In this document: in pieces, positions 9,610 through 16,555 of the stretch
Layout: every line of letters begins with the position of its first letter
How positions within the stretch are numbered: the first letter of the stretch is position 1
Origin: Nocardiopsis alborubida
GTDB taxonomy: Bacteria > Actinomycetota > Actinomycetes > Streptosporangiales > Streptosporangiaceae
Direction: 5' to 3'
Length of the DNA: 64,000 bases
Assembly: GCF_012396365.1 (NCBI RefSeq)
Contig: NZ_JAAXPG010000021.1
Coordinates: 82,075 to 146,074 of the forward strand
Made by a program: the position numbers and the translations under genes
The notes under the pieces: model-generated
Databases searched by the model: none
Seen by the model: only the letters and a program-made list of their open reading frames with translations
What the model was told of the DNA's origin: nothing

Positions 9610-11575
9610 CGCGTGCGGATGCGGTGGCGACGAGCCCCGCGCAGGGGAAGCAGCCGAAGAGCACGAACCGGAGGCGTTGTGGCAGGTGAGCGAGATCCGC
9701 TTCGCCGCCGTCGCCGCGGCGCTGCTGCTGGCCGGGTACGGCGCGGGCTGGGTCGGCGCCGGCGACCTGGTGGGGTTGGTTCTCAAGGCCGCCGCGCTGG
9801 CGGTCGCGGGGTGGACGTTCGTCCCCTCCACCGTGCGCCGCCTGGCTAAGGGCAGGATCGGCGTGGGCACGCTGATGACCATCGCCGCCGTTGGCGCCGT
9901 GCTGTTGGGTGAGGTGGGCGAGGCCGCGATGCTGGCGGTGCTCTACACCATCGCCGAAGGGCTGGAGGAGTACTCCGTGGCCCGCACCCGCCGCGGCCTA
10001 CGCGCCCTGCTGGACCTGGTCCCCGACCAGGCCAGAGTGCTGCGCGACGGAACCGAGCGCACCGTCGACCCGGCCGAGCTGGTCGTGGGCGACACGCTGG
10101 TGGTGCGCCCCGGGGAGCGCCTGGCCACCGACGGCCGTATCGCCTCCGGGCACACCAGCCTGGACACCTCGGCCATCACCGGCGAGTCCGTCCCCGTCGA
10201 GGCCGGACCCGGGAACGAGGTGTTCGCCGGCTCCATCAACGGCACCGGCGTCCTGGAGGTGACCGTCACCTCCACCGCGGCCGACAACTCCCTGGCCCGC
10301 ATCGTCTCCATCGTGGAGGCCGAGCAGTCCCGCAAGGGCGCCGGACAGCGCCTGGCCGACAAGATCGCCAAACCGCTGGTGCCCGGGGTGATGATCGCCG
10401 CCGCCCTCATCGCCGCCCTCGGGGCGCTCTTCGGTGACCCGCTGATGTGGATCGAACGCGCCCTGGTCGTGCTGGTGGCCGCCTCCCCCTGCGCGCTGGC
10501 CATCTCCGTCCCGGTCACCGTGGTCGCCGCGATCGGCGCCGCCTCCAAGCACGGCACCCTGGTCAAGGGCGGCGCCGCCCTCGAAGCCATGGGCCGGGTC
10601 AAGACCGTCGCGTTGGACAAGACCGGCACCCTGACCCGCAACCGCCCGGCCGTCATCGAAACCGCCCCGGCGCCCGGCCACACCGCAGAGCAGGTACTGG
10701 CGGTGGCCGCCGCGCTGGAGGAGCGCAGCGAACACCCCCTCGCCCGCGCCATCCTGGCCGCCGCCCCCGCACCCCAGCGGGCCGAGCACGTGGAGGCGGT
10801 CACCGGAGCCGGGCTCACCGGAACCCTGAACGGCCGCAGTGTCCGGTTGGGCCGACCGGGCTGGATCGAGGCCGACCCACTGGCCGGGGACGTGAAGCGG
10901 ATGCAGCACGCCGGGGCCACCGCCGTCCTGGTCGAGGACGACGGCGCGCTGCTGGGCGCCATCGCGGTGCGCGACGAGCTGCGCCCCGAGGCGGGCGAGG
11001 TCGTGGCCTCCCTGCGCGGTGCGGGCTACCGGGTGGTGATGCTCACCGGCGACAACCACGCCACCGCCACCACCCTGGCCGCCCAGGCGGGCATCGATCC
11101 GGGTGACGTGCACGCCGAGCTGCGCCCCGAGGACAAGTCCCGCATCGTCGGCCAGCTACGCGAACACGGCCCGGTGGCGATGGTCGGCGACGGCGTCAAC
11201 GACGCACCCGCCCTGGCCACCGCCGACCTCGGGATCGCCATGGGCGCCATGGGCACCGACGTGGCCATCGAGACCGCCGACGTCGCTTTGATGGGCGAGG
11301 ACCTGCGCCACCTGCCCCAGGTCCTGGGCCACGCCCGCCGCTCTCGGGTCATCATGTGGCAGAGCGTGGGACTGTCGCTGGCCATCATCATCGGCCTGAT
11401 GCCCCTGGCCCTGTTCGGCATCCTGGGCCTGGCCGCGGTCGTGCTGGTGCACGAGGTGGCCGAGGTCGTGGTCATCGGCAACGGCATCCGCGCCGGACGC
11501 ACCCGCCGCCTGGGACTGGCTCCCGGTGGTCCCGCCACCGCCGCACCACGCGAGCGTGCGGGGGCGACGGCGTGA
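9602..11575 (+). CDS. heavy-metal P1B-type ATPase, CtpG-like (Cd/Pb/Zn-class efflux)
   Basis: A 657-residue P1B ATPase that would pump soft divalent cations out of the cytoplasm. It shows ITGES in the actuator domain, the phosphorylation motif DKTGT with Asp339, HP in SEHPLARA, and GDGVNDAPAL in the hinge. The transmembrane metal site is Ser295-Pro-Cys297 (SPC) rather than CPC, followed by HEVAEVV in the last helix pair. A short N-terminal CGCGG tail replaces the usual HMA domain. The SPC form and the pairing with a CmtR-like gene resemble M. tuberculosis CtpG. The exact metal is inferred from the sensor. It ends in a GTGA overlap with lspA. Confidence 0.92.
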   Translation: MSDACGCGGDEPRAGEAAEEHEPEALWQVSEIRFAAVAAALLLAGYGAGWVGAGDLVGLVLKAAALAVAGWTFVPSTVRRLAKGRIGVGTLMTIAAVGAVLLGEVGEAAMLAVLYTIAEGLEEYSVARTRRGLRALLDLVPDQARVLRDGTERTVDPAELVVGDTLVVRPGERLATDGRIASGHTSLDTSAITGESVPVEAGPGNEVFAGSINGTGVLEVTVTSTAADNSLARIVSIVEAEQSRKGAGQRLADKIAKPLVPGVMIAAALIAALGALFGDPLMWIERALVVLVAASPCALAISVPVTVVAAIGAASKHGTLVKGGAALEAMGRVKTVALDKTGTLTRNRPAVIETAPAPGHTAEQVLAVAAALEERSEHPLARAILAAAPAPQRAEHVEAVTGAGLTGTLNGRSVRLGRPGWIEADPLAGDVKRMQHAGATAVLVEDDGALLGAIAVRDELRPEAGEVVASLRGAGYRVVMLTGDNHATATTLAAQAGIDPGDVHAELRPEDKSRIVGQLREHGPVAMVGDGVNDAPALATADLGIAMGAMGTDVAIETADVALMGEDLRHLPQVLGHARRSRVIMWQSVGLSLAIIIGLMPLALFGILGLAAVVLVHEVAEVVVIGNGIRAGRTRRLGLAPGGPATAAPRERAGATA

Positions 11576-12087
11576 GGCCGACGACACCGACTGCGGCCGG
11601 CACGCTCCCCCGTTGGGGCGTGCTGGCCGCCGCCCTCACACTCACAGCCGCCGACCTGGCCCTGAAGGCCCTAGCCGAAGACCGGCTGACCGGCGGGCCC
11701 GGACCACAACTCCTGGGGCTGCTGGAGTTGCGCCTGACCTACAACCCCGGCGTCGCTTTCAGCCTGGGCGCGAGCATGCCCACATGGGTCATCGTGGCCC
11801 TCACCGGGCTCATCACCGCCGCCGTGGCCGCCTACGCCTGGCGCACCGCCCCTACCACCCCGCTCGCGGGCCGCGTCGGTCTGGCCGGGATGTTGGGCGG
11901 TGCGCTGGCCAACCTCATCGATCGCGGCCTGGACGGTGTGGTCACCGACTACCTGCACAGCGGCTGGTGGCCCACCTTCAACCTCGCCGACGCCTTCATC
12001 GTCGCAGGGGCGGTACTGCTCGTGCTCACGTCCGCCCGCCAGGGCGCACCGGCACCGCCCGGTAAGGACTCCGACCCGTGGACCTGA
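11572..12087 (+). CDS. lspA: lipoprotein signal peptidase (LspA), transposon-borne copy
   Basis: A 171-residue, four-helix membrane aspartyl protease that cleaves prolipoproteins. The family blocks YNPGVAFSLG, ALANLIDRGLDGVVTDYL and FNLADAFI are present, with the catalytic pair at Asp117 and Asp140. The GTG start overlaps the ATPase stop as GTGA; the frame extends upstream to 11356, but only as antisense-like read-through of the ATPase gene. An extra lspA within metal-resistance operons is known, for example pbrC in lead operons and the lspA of Listeria cadmium transposons. Its job there is not settled, so this copy is probably cargo rather than the housekeeping gene. Confidence 0.92.
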   Translation: MRPTTPTAAGTLPRWGVLAAALTLTAADLALKALAEDRLTGGPGPQLLGLLELRLTYNPGVAFSLGASMPTWVIVALTGLITAAVAAYAWRTAPTTPLAGRVGLAGMLGGALANLIDRGLDGVVTDYLHSGWWPTFNLADAFIVAGAVLLVLTSARQGAPAPPGKDSDPWT

Positions 12088-12668
12088 TCATCATCGCCCA
12101 GGCGGCCGGCCTGTTCGCCCTCACCAACATCGACGACATCGTGGTGCTCGCGCTGTTCTTCGCCCAAGGCGCCGGGCACCGCGGGGCCACCGCCAAGATC
12201 GTGGCCGGGCAGTACCTGGGCTTCATCGCGATCTTGGCCGCCGCGCTGGCCGCCACCTTCGGCGCGAGTTTCCTGCCCGAGGAGGTGCGCGCCTACTTCG
12301 GGCTGCTGCCGCTGCTGCTGGGCCTGCGCGCGGCCTGGAACCTGTGGCGCGGCGATGACGACGATGAGGCCCCCGACAGCGACAACGGCCCGGCCCTGCT
12401 CACCGTCGCCACCGTCACCTTCGCCAACGGCGGCGACAACATCGGCGTTTACGTCCCCGTCTTCGTCACCGTCGGCTACGCCAGTCTGGCCGTCTACGCG
12501 ACGGTCTTTCTGATCCTGGTCGGTGTGCTGTGCGCGGCCGGCAAGTTCCTGGCCACCCGCGCTCCCATCGCCCGCGCGCTCAGCCGCTGGGGTCACATCC
12601 TGCTGCCTCTGGTCCTCATTGTCCTGGGTGTGGTCATCCTCATCGAGGGCGGCGCCTTCGGACTGTAG
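12078..12668 (+). CDS. cadD: CadD-family cadmium resistance transporter
   Basis: A 196-residue membrane protein of the CadD family (PF03596, LysE superfamily), with about five hydrophobic spans. Both pseudo-symmetric metal-site blocks are visible: FALTNIDDIVVLALFFAQG near residues 12-30 and TFANGGDNIGVYVPVF near residues 113-128. The paired Asp residues in NIDD and GGDN are conserved in the family. The GTG start overlaps the end of lspA by 10 nt, which makes four overlapping genes from sensor to transporter. It would add a second cadmium exit route to the P-type ATPase. It converges with the transposase gene 45 bp later. Confidence 0.9.
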   Translation: MDLIIIAQAAGLFALTNIDDIVVLALFFAQGAGHRGATAKIVAGQYLGFIAILAAALAATFGASFLPEEVRAYFGLLPLLLGLRAAWNLWRGDDDDEAPDSDNGPALLTVATVTFANGGDNIGVYVPVFVTVGYASLAVYATVFLILVGVLCAAGKFLATRAPIARALSRWGHILLPLVLIVLGVVILIEGGAFGL

Positions 12669-12713
12669 GCACACCCACCGGTTCCCGCACCCGGTCCGGA
12701 CACCGTCTCGGTC

Positions 12714-15671
12714 TCATCCACCCAGGGCCAGGCGGTTGCCCATGTTCAGACGGATGTCGCCATAGGGGTTCATGTTCGAGGAGAACAGCGGGGTGAGCCC
12801 GCGCCGGTCCTCGGCCGTCAGCGTGTTCTCCCACTCGGGTTCGGCCAGCACCTGCTGGAGCATCAGCGTGTTCACATACACCAGGCACGCCTGGAGGATG
12901 TGCAGGGCGAGCATGGTCAACTCCTGCTCCTCGCGGCGGTTGGAGGACAGCTCCCCCGTCTTGCCGTAGAGGATCTCGCCGTGGATGCCGTGGGAGTTCT
13001 CCACCACGTTCAGCCCCGACCCCACCTCGTACTGCAAATCGCGATCGCGCAGGTAGCGCGCCGCAAACGCGGTCTTCTCGGCCCGGCCCACCTCCAGCAT
13101 CGCCGCGTAGGTGGGGTGGGAGGCGGCCCGGGTGAAGCGGCGCAGGATCGCCTCGGTGGAGGCGGTGCCCAGCCGGATCGCGGTGGCGTACTTGATCATC
13201 TGGTCGTACTGCTGGGCGATCAGGTCCCAGCGGATCGGCCGGGTCATCGCAGGCCGCAACAGCGGGTAGGTTTCCAGGTCGCCGCGGTCGGGCTGGTAGA
13301 GCTTGACCCGGTTGATCTGCTTGATGCGCGGCAACAGCTTGAACCCCAGCAACCGCGTGATACCGAACCCGATCTCGGACTGGCCGTGGGAGTCGACGTA
13401 GTTGGCCTCCACGTTCATCGAGGTGCCGTGCCGCATCGCCCCCTCCACCATGGCGTGCACCTCCGAGGCCGAACACGACAGCAACTGGGAGTGCACGGCC
13501 ATCGACCGCTCCTCGATGTGCCAGTAGATGAGCACACCCCGGCCCCCGTACCGCGAGTGCCACTCGGTGAACAGGTTCTGGTCGAACGCCTTCACATGCG
13601 TGGAGTCCGACCCCACCGCGGTCGACCCCTGCCCCCAGAGCGCTTCGGAGCGGATGGCGAAGGTCGCGTTGGCGATCGCGCGGGCGGCGCCCCGGGCCCC
13701 CTCGATGGTGAAGTAGCGGCGCCGGATGTAGCGCAGGTCGTCCTCGGAGTAGGCGTGCTCGCCCGCAGCCGCCCGACGCAGCCCGGTGTTGGTGCCATAG
13801 GCGTAGATCACCAGGATCAGCCGCTCCCACAGCTCCTCGGTGGTGATGGCCTCGCGGGTGCCGACCCCGGTGAAGGCCTCCAGCATCCCGGTGCGCAGCG
13901 CGGTCTCCTTGAGCATGTCCAGCAAAGGGACCACACCCCACTTGGCGCGCACCGCCTTCTTCAACCTGCGCAGGTTGCGCGGCTCAGCACGCGCCTCCAA
14001 CGGCGTCAGGCTGATCGCCCCCGCCTTGCGCTCGGCGACCTCCACCCACCCCAGGCGGGGCAGCGCGTCGTTGAGGTGGGCCAGCTCGGTCACCATGTCG
14101 CCGCGCAGGCGCGCGATGAACTCATCCGGATCCAGGGGCTGGTTCAACTTCCGGTAGTTCTCCACGCGCTTGTCCGCGAAGTCGGCGGGCAGGTCCTCAT
14201 CCGGATTGCGCCACCGGTCCGCGCCCACCACCCAGATCTCCTTGCAGCGCAACTGCTCGCGCAGGCTCTGGAACACCCCGCACTCATAGACGGTGCGCAG
14301 CACCCGCACCCGGCCGCGCTGGTCGGTGCGGTGCAGCAGCTCGCGCAGCTCGAAGGGGATCACCCCGTCGACGGGGACGTGCTCACCGGCGTCGTAGTAG
14401 GGGCGGTTGTTGGCCACCTCCCGGTAGCGGCAGATCAGCTCCAGGGCCTTGACCAGCGGGCGGTGCACGTCGTTGGAGGAGTGGAACTCCAGCACGTCCA
14501 GCAGTTGGAGCAGCCCCACGCGGTAGTGGTTGGAGTAGGAGGACTTGAACACCCGCTGCTTGTGCTGGCGGTAGCTGGTGCCCTTGGACCGGAACTCGGC
14601 CAGCAGGTCCTTCAGCGTCTGCTCACCGCCGGCGGCCGGGTAGACCACCTCGCGCACCAGCGACTCCGGCGAGCCCACGGACGCCTCGGCGATCCGGAAG
14701 AGGATGTCCTCCTTGCCCGAGACCCGCTTGAGGTCGCGAACGAACTCGGCGGTCACGACCTTCTCCGCGCGGGCGTTGATCTTGTGCACGGTCGAGATCA
14801 CCAGATCGACCAGGGTGTCGGTGATCTCCCGCTCACGTGAGAACAGCAGCGCTCCCAGCAGGCACACCTTGATCTGGTGCGGGTGGCCGCGCAGGTGCGA
14901 GGGAGCCTCGGCCGCGGCCCGGTCCCGCCACGCGGCCACCATCGTGGCCGGGAGGCGCGCGAAGGCCCGGTGCGGCACCCCGACAGCGCGCACCGCTTCC
15001 AGCTTCGTCTTCTCCGCGATCAGCGTCTTGAGGCTGACATTGCCCGGGGCGTCCTTGATCCGCGCATACACCTCGGGGCCCTCCCCTGCCGCCGGCGCCT
15101 CGTCGGGGTCGTCGCTGGCCTGACCGATCAGCGTGAGCATCCGCTCCACGACCTCGGCGGGCACCTCGCCCACCGCGCGGGCCATCATCTGATCCTCGGC
15201 CTGGCTCAGCGCCGAGCGCACGATCCGCTCGATGCGGGTCTTCTCCGGCGGCTCGATCAGCTCCTCTTTGCAGTGCTCCAGCAGGCGCTGGCGTACCCGG
15301 TCGGGGTTGCGCTCCTGGTCGCACACGTTCTCGGCCAACCACAGCGTGACCTTCTCGGCGTCGGGAACCGAGCACTCGCCGAAGCCGGTGAACTCGCGGA
15401 TCTCGGTGCGGTTCCGCTTGGCCGAACGCCCCTGCCAGTCGTAGAAGGCGATCTCGGAAGGCTCGACCTTGACCTGCCTGGCCACGTGGACGACGGCGTT
15501 GTCGGGCACCTCACCGCGGCCGCGCGGGAACCGGCCGCGCCAGAGCAGGAAACGCAGGGTCAGCGCGAACCCGAGCCGGGTCGCCCCGGACTTGTTCCGC
15601 AGCAGCCTCAACTCGTCGGCGGTGAGGGTGAAGGCGTCGAGGAGTTCGTCCAGGTCCAGATCACGCGCCAC
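12714..15671 (-). CDS. tnpA: Tn3-family transposase
   Basis: A 985-residue DDE transposase, full length for the family. The N-terminal half carries the DUF4158-type DNA-binding region (ATRLGFALTLRFLLWRGRF near residue 30). The catalytic triad can be placed at Asp689 (VGSDSTHVK), Asp760 (YVDSHGQSE) and Glu899 (IHGEILYGKTGE), close to D689, D765 and E895 of Tn3. It would bind the 54-bp inverted repeats and perform replicative transposition. The start is GTG at 15671; a stop codon lies about 20 codons upstream in frame and there is no better start. It is read from the right end of the element inward. Confidence 0.97.
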   Translation of the reverse strand: MARDLDLDELLDAFTLTADELRLLRNKSGATRLGFALTLRFLLWRGRFPRGRGEVPDNAVVHVARQVKVEPSEIAFYDWQGRSAKRNRTEIREFTGFGECSVPDAEKVTLWLAENVCDQERNPDRVRQRLLEHCKEELIEPPEKTRIERIVRSALSQAEDQMMARAVGEVPAEVVERMLTLIGQASDDPDEAPAAGEGPEVYARIKDAPGNVSLKTLIAEKTKLEAVRAVGVPHRAFARLPATMVAAWRDRAAAEAPSHLRGHPHQIKVCLLGALLFSREREITDTLVDLVISTVHKINARAEKVVTAEFVRDLKRVSGKEDILFRIAEASVGSPESLVREVVYPAAGGEQTLKDLLAEFRSKGTSYRQHKQRVFKSSYSNHYRVGLLQLLDVLEFHSSNDVHRPLVKALELICRYREVANNRPYYDAGEHVPVDGVIPFELRELLHRTDQRGRVRVLRTVYECGVFQSLREQLRCKEIWVVGADRWRNPDEDLPADFADKRVENYRKLNQPLDPDEFIARLRGDMVTELAHLNDALPRLGWVEVAERKAGAISLTPLEARAEPRNLRRLKKAVRAKWGVVPLLDMLKETALRTGMLEAFTGVGTREAITTEELWERLILVIYAYGTNTGLRRAAAGEHAYSEDDLRYIRRRYFTIEGARGAARAIANATFAIRSEALWGQGSTAVGSDSTHVKAFDQNLFTEWHSRYGGRGVLIYWHIEERSMAVHSQLLSCSASEVHAMVEGAMRHGTSMNVEANYVDSHGQSEIGFGITRLLGFKLLPRIKQINRVKLYQPDRGDLETYPLLRPAMTRPIRWDLIAQQYDQMIKYATAIRLGTASTEAILRRFTRAASHPTYAAMLEVGRAEKTAFAARYLRDRDLQYEVGSGLNVVENSHGIHGEILYGKTGELSSNRREEQELTMLALHILQACLVYVNTLMLQQVLAEPEWENTLTAEDRRGLTPLFSSNMNPYGDIRLNMGNRLALGG

Positions 15672-15767
15672 CCGACCGTCCCCTGCCCGCTCGTGTCCCT
15701 GGCCGAGCGGTACGCCCGGCTATCCACGATCTTCCGGGGCGCTGGGGCTGGTTGTCCGGAGAACCCG

Positions 15768-15821
15768 TAAGTTACTCGCGGGTTACTTGGCACCTGGTGA
15801 CACGCTCCTTACCGACACCCC
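15768..15821. repeat. right terminal inverted repeat of the Tn3-family element
   Basis: 54 bp ending CTCCTTACCGACACCCC. It is the inverted counterpart of 6594-6647 with two mismatches. Confidence 0.95.
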
Positions 15822-15826
15822 CACTG
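15822..15826. repeat. target-site duplication CACTG, right copy
   Basis: The second copy of the 5-bp direct repeat, directly after the right inverted repeat. Confidence 0.9.
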
Positions 15827-15876
15827 CGAACCCACGGAACCCCGCGTGTGCGGGGCGGACGGCCCCGGGTGGCGTC

Positions 15877-15940
15877 GCGCCCGCTCCGCGCCCCGGACAC
15901 GCGAACTCCCGGCGCCGCCGTGCGGCACCGGGAGCCGTCC
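15877..15940. repeat. 64-bp direct repeat, copy 2 (downstream of small secreted gene B)
   Basis: Identical to 5890-5953. Copy 2 lies just outside the right end of the transposon, downstream of paralog B, and contains that gene's terminator at 15906-15934. Confidence 0.9.
15906..15934 (-). terminator. terminator of small secreted gene B
   Basis: The same 13-bp stem (one G-T wobble, 3-nt loop) as the terminator of gene A, placed 23 bp past the stop of the minus-strand gene at 15957. Confidence 0.7.
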
Positions 15941-15956
15941 TCGGGAGTCGGCGACC

Positions 15957-16208
15957 CTAGCCGGCGCCGCTCTCCGTCTCGGAGGAGTAGGCGCCGCCCT
16001 CACCGGCGACGCTGAAGGACTCCTCGAACCAGGACTTGCCGTCACCGGCGAAGGCCTCGAGCTCGTGGTGGAAAGCACCGTTGGAGCCGGCGCCACTCGT
16101 CTCCGTCTCGTAGTACGCGTCAGCCGAGGCCAGGGCCGGGGCCCCGAAGGCCAGAGCGGGTGCGGCGACGGCCGTGATCGCGATGCGGCGCAGGGTCTTC
16201 TTCTGCAT
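15957..16208 (-). CDS. small secreted protein B with two 25-residue repeats (acidic)
   Basis: An 83-residue paralog of the protein at 5969-6220, with the same length and a nearly identical signal peptide (MQKKTLRRIAITAVAAPA, then ALASADA). The mature part again has two repeats with the cores SGAGSNGAF and SVAGEGGAY. The exposed positions are Glu-rich (YYETE, WFEES, SETES) where protein A has Ser and His, so A and B differ sharply in charge. The start is set by the signal peptide. Without the transposon, B would sit directly upstream of A in the same orientation, so they were a tandem pair. The function is unknown; a secreted or surface structural role is a guess. Confidence 0.8.
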   Translation of the reverse strand: MQKKTLRRIAITAVAAPALAFGAPALASADAYYETETSGAGSNGAFHHELEAFAGDGKSWFEESFSVAGEGGAYSSETESGAG

Positions 16209-16555
16209 GACAGTGGGTTTCCCTTCGTGGCTTGGTGCGGGGACTCCGACGCCGTGCGGGCGGTCGCAGGTCGACGCTGTCCGCGAGGTGCGAAAGCGCG
16301 TGGAACCACCGGGCGTTCTCCCCGCTTCCCAGCCTGCGGCCGGGCAGGCCAAGGGGGAACACCAGAAAGCTGACTAAAATCCAAAATCGAGACATTCAGC
16401 AAAAAAGCGTGTGCGGAGCGTGCGGAAGCCGACGGGTGCGGCGGCCGGATCCCGGGCGGGGCGGGCTCTCCCGGGCCTCCCGCCCCGGCGGCGTCCGGGG
16501 CCGCGGACGGGTCCCACCCCGGCTGATGTCCGTAAACCTCCGCTATGCTCACCGC
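16209..16555. other. divergent intergenic region between small secreted gene B and the twin membrane proteins
   Basis: 347 bp. It holds the 43-bp shared element (16349-16391) for gene B. For the rightward gene, a -10 box TATGCT at 16544-16549 ends 6 nt before the ATG at 16556, which suggests a leaderless transcript. Nothing else is seen. Confidence 0.55.
16349..16391 (-). promoter_or_regulatory. 43-bp upstream element shared by the two small secreted genes, copy B
   Basis: The ungapped counterpart of 6378-6420, about 141 bp before the start of gene B. The best-kept parts on the coding strand are CTCGATTTTGG and CTGGTGTTCCC. Confidence 0.55.

Larger units (their letters stand above)
6594..15821. 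mobile_element. complete Tn3-family transposon with cadmium/lead-type resistance cargo
   Basis: A 9,228-bp element bounded by 54-bp inverted repeats starting GGGGTGTCGG and flanked by the direct repeat CACTG. From left to right it holds a tyrosine recombinase, a leftward operon (44-residue membrane peptide, ICMT-like and SAM methyltransferases), a rightward operon (CmtR-like sensor, P-type ATPase, LspA, CadD) and a leftward Tn3-type transposase of full length. No serine resolvase is present. The tyrosine recombinase and the repeat cluster at 6672-6775 would do cointegrate resolution, as TnpI and its IRS do in Tn4430. All reading frames and both ends look intact, so the element may still be mobile. 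Confidence 0.95.

Noticed and set aside
5890..15940. The 64-bp repeats as ends of a larger mobile element
   Set aside because: They are direct repeats with terminators, each attached to one paralogous gene, and lie outside the CACTG-bounded transposon; gene duplication explains them.
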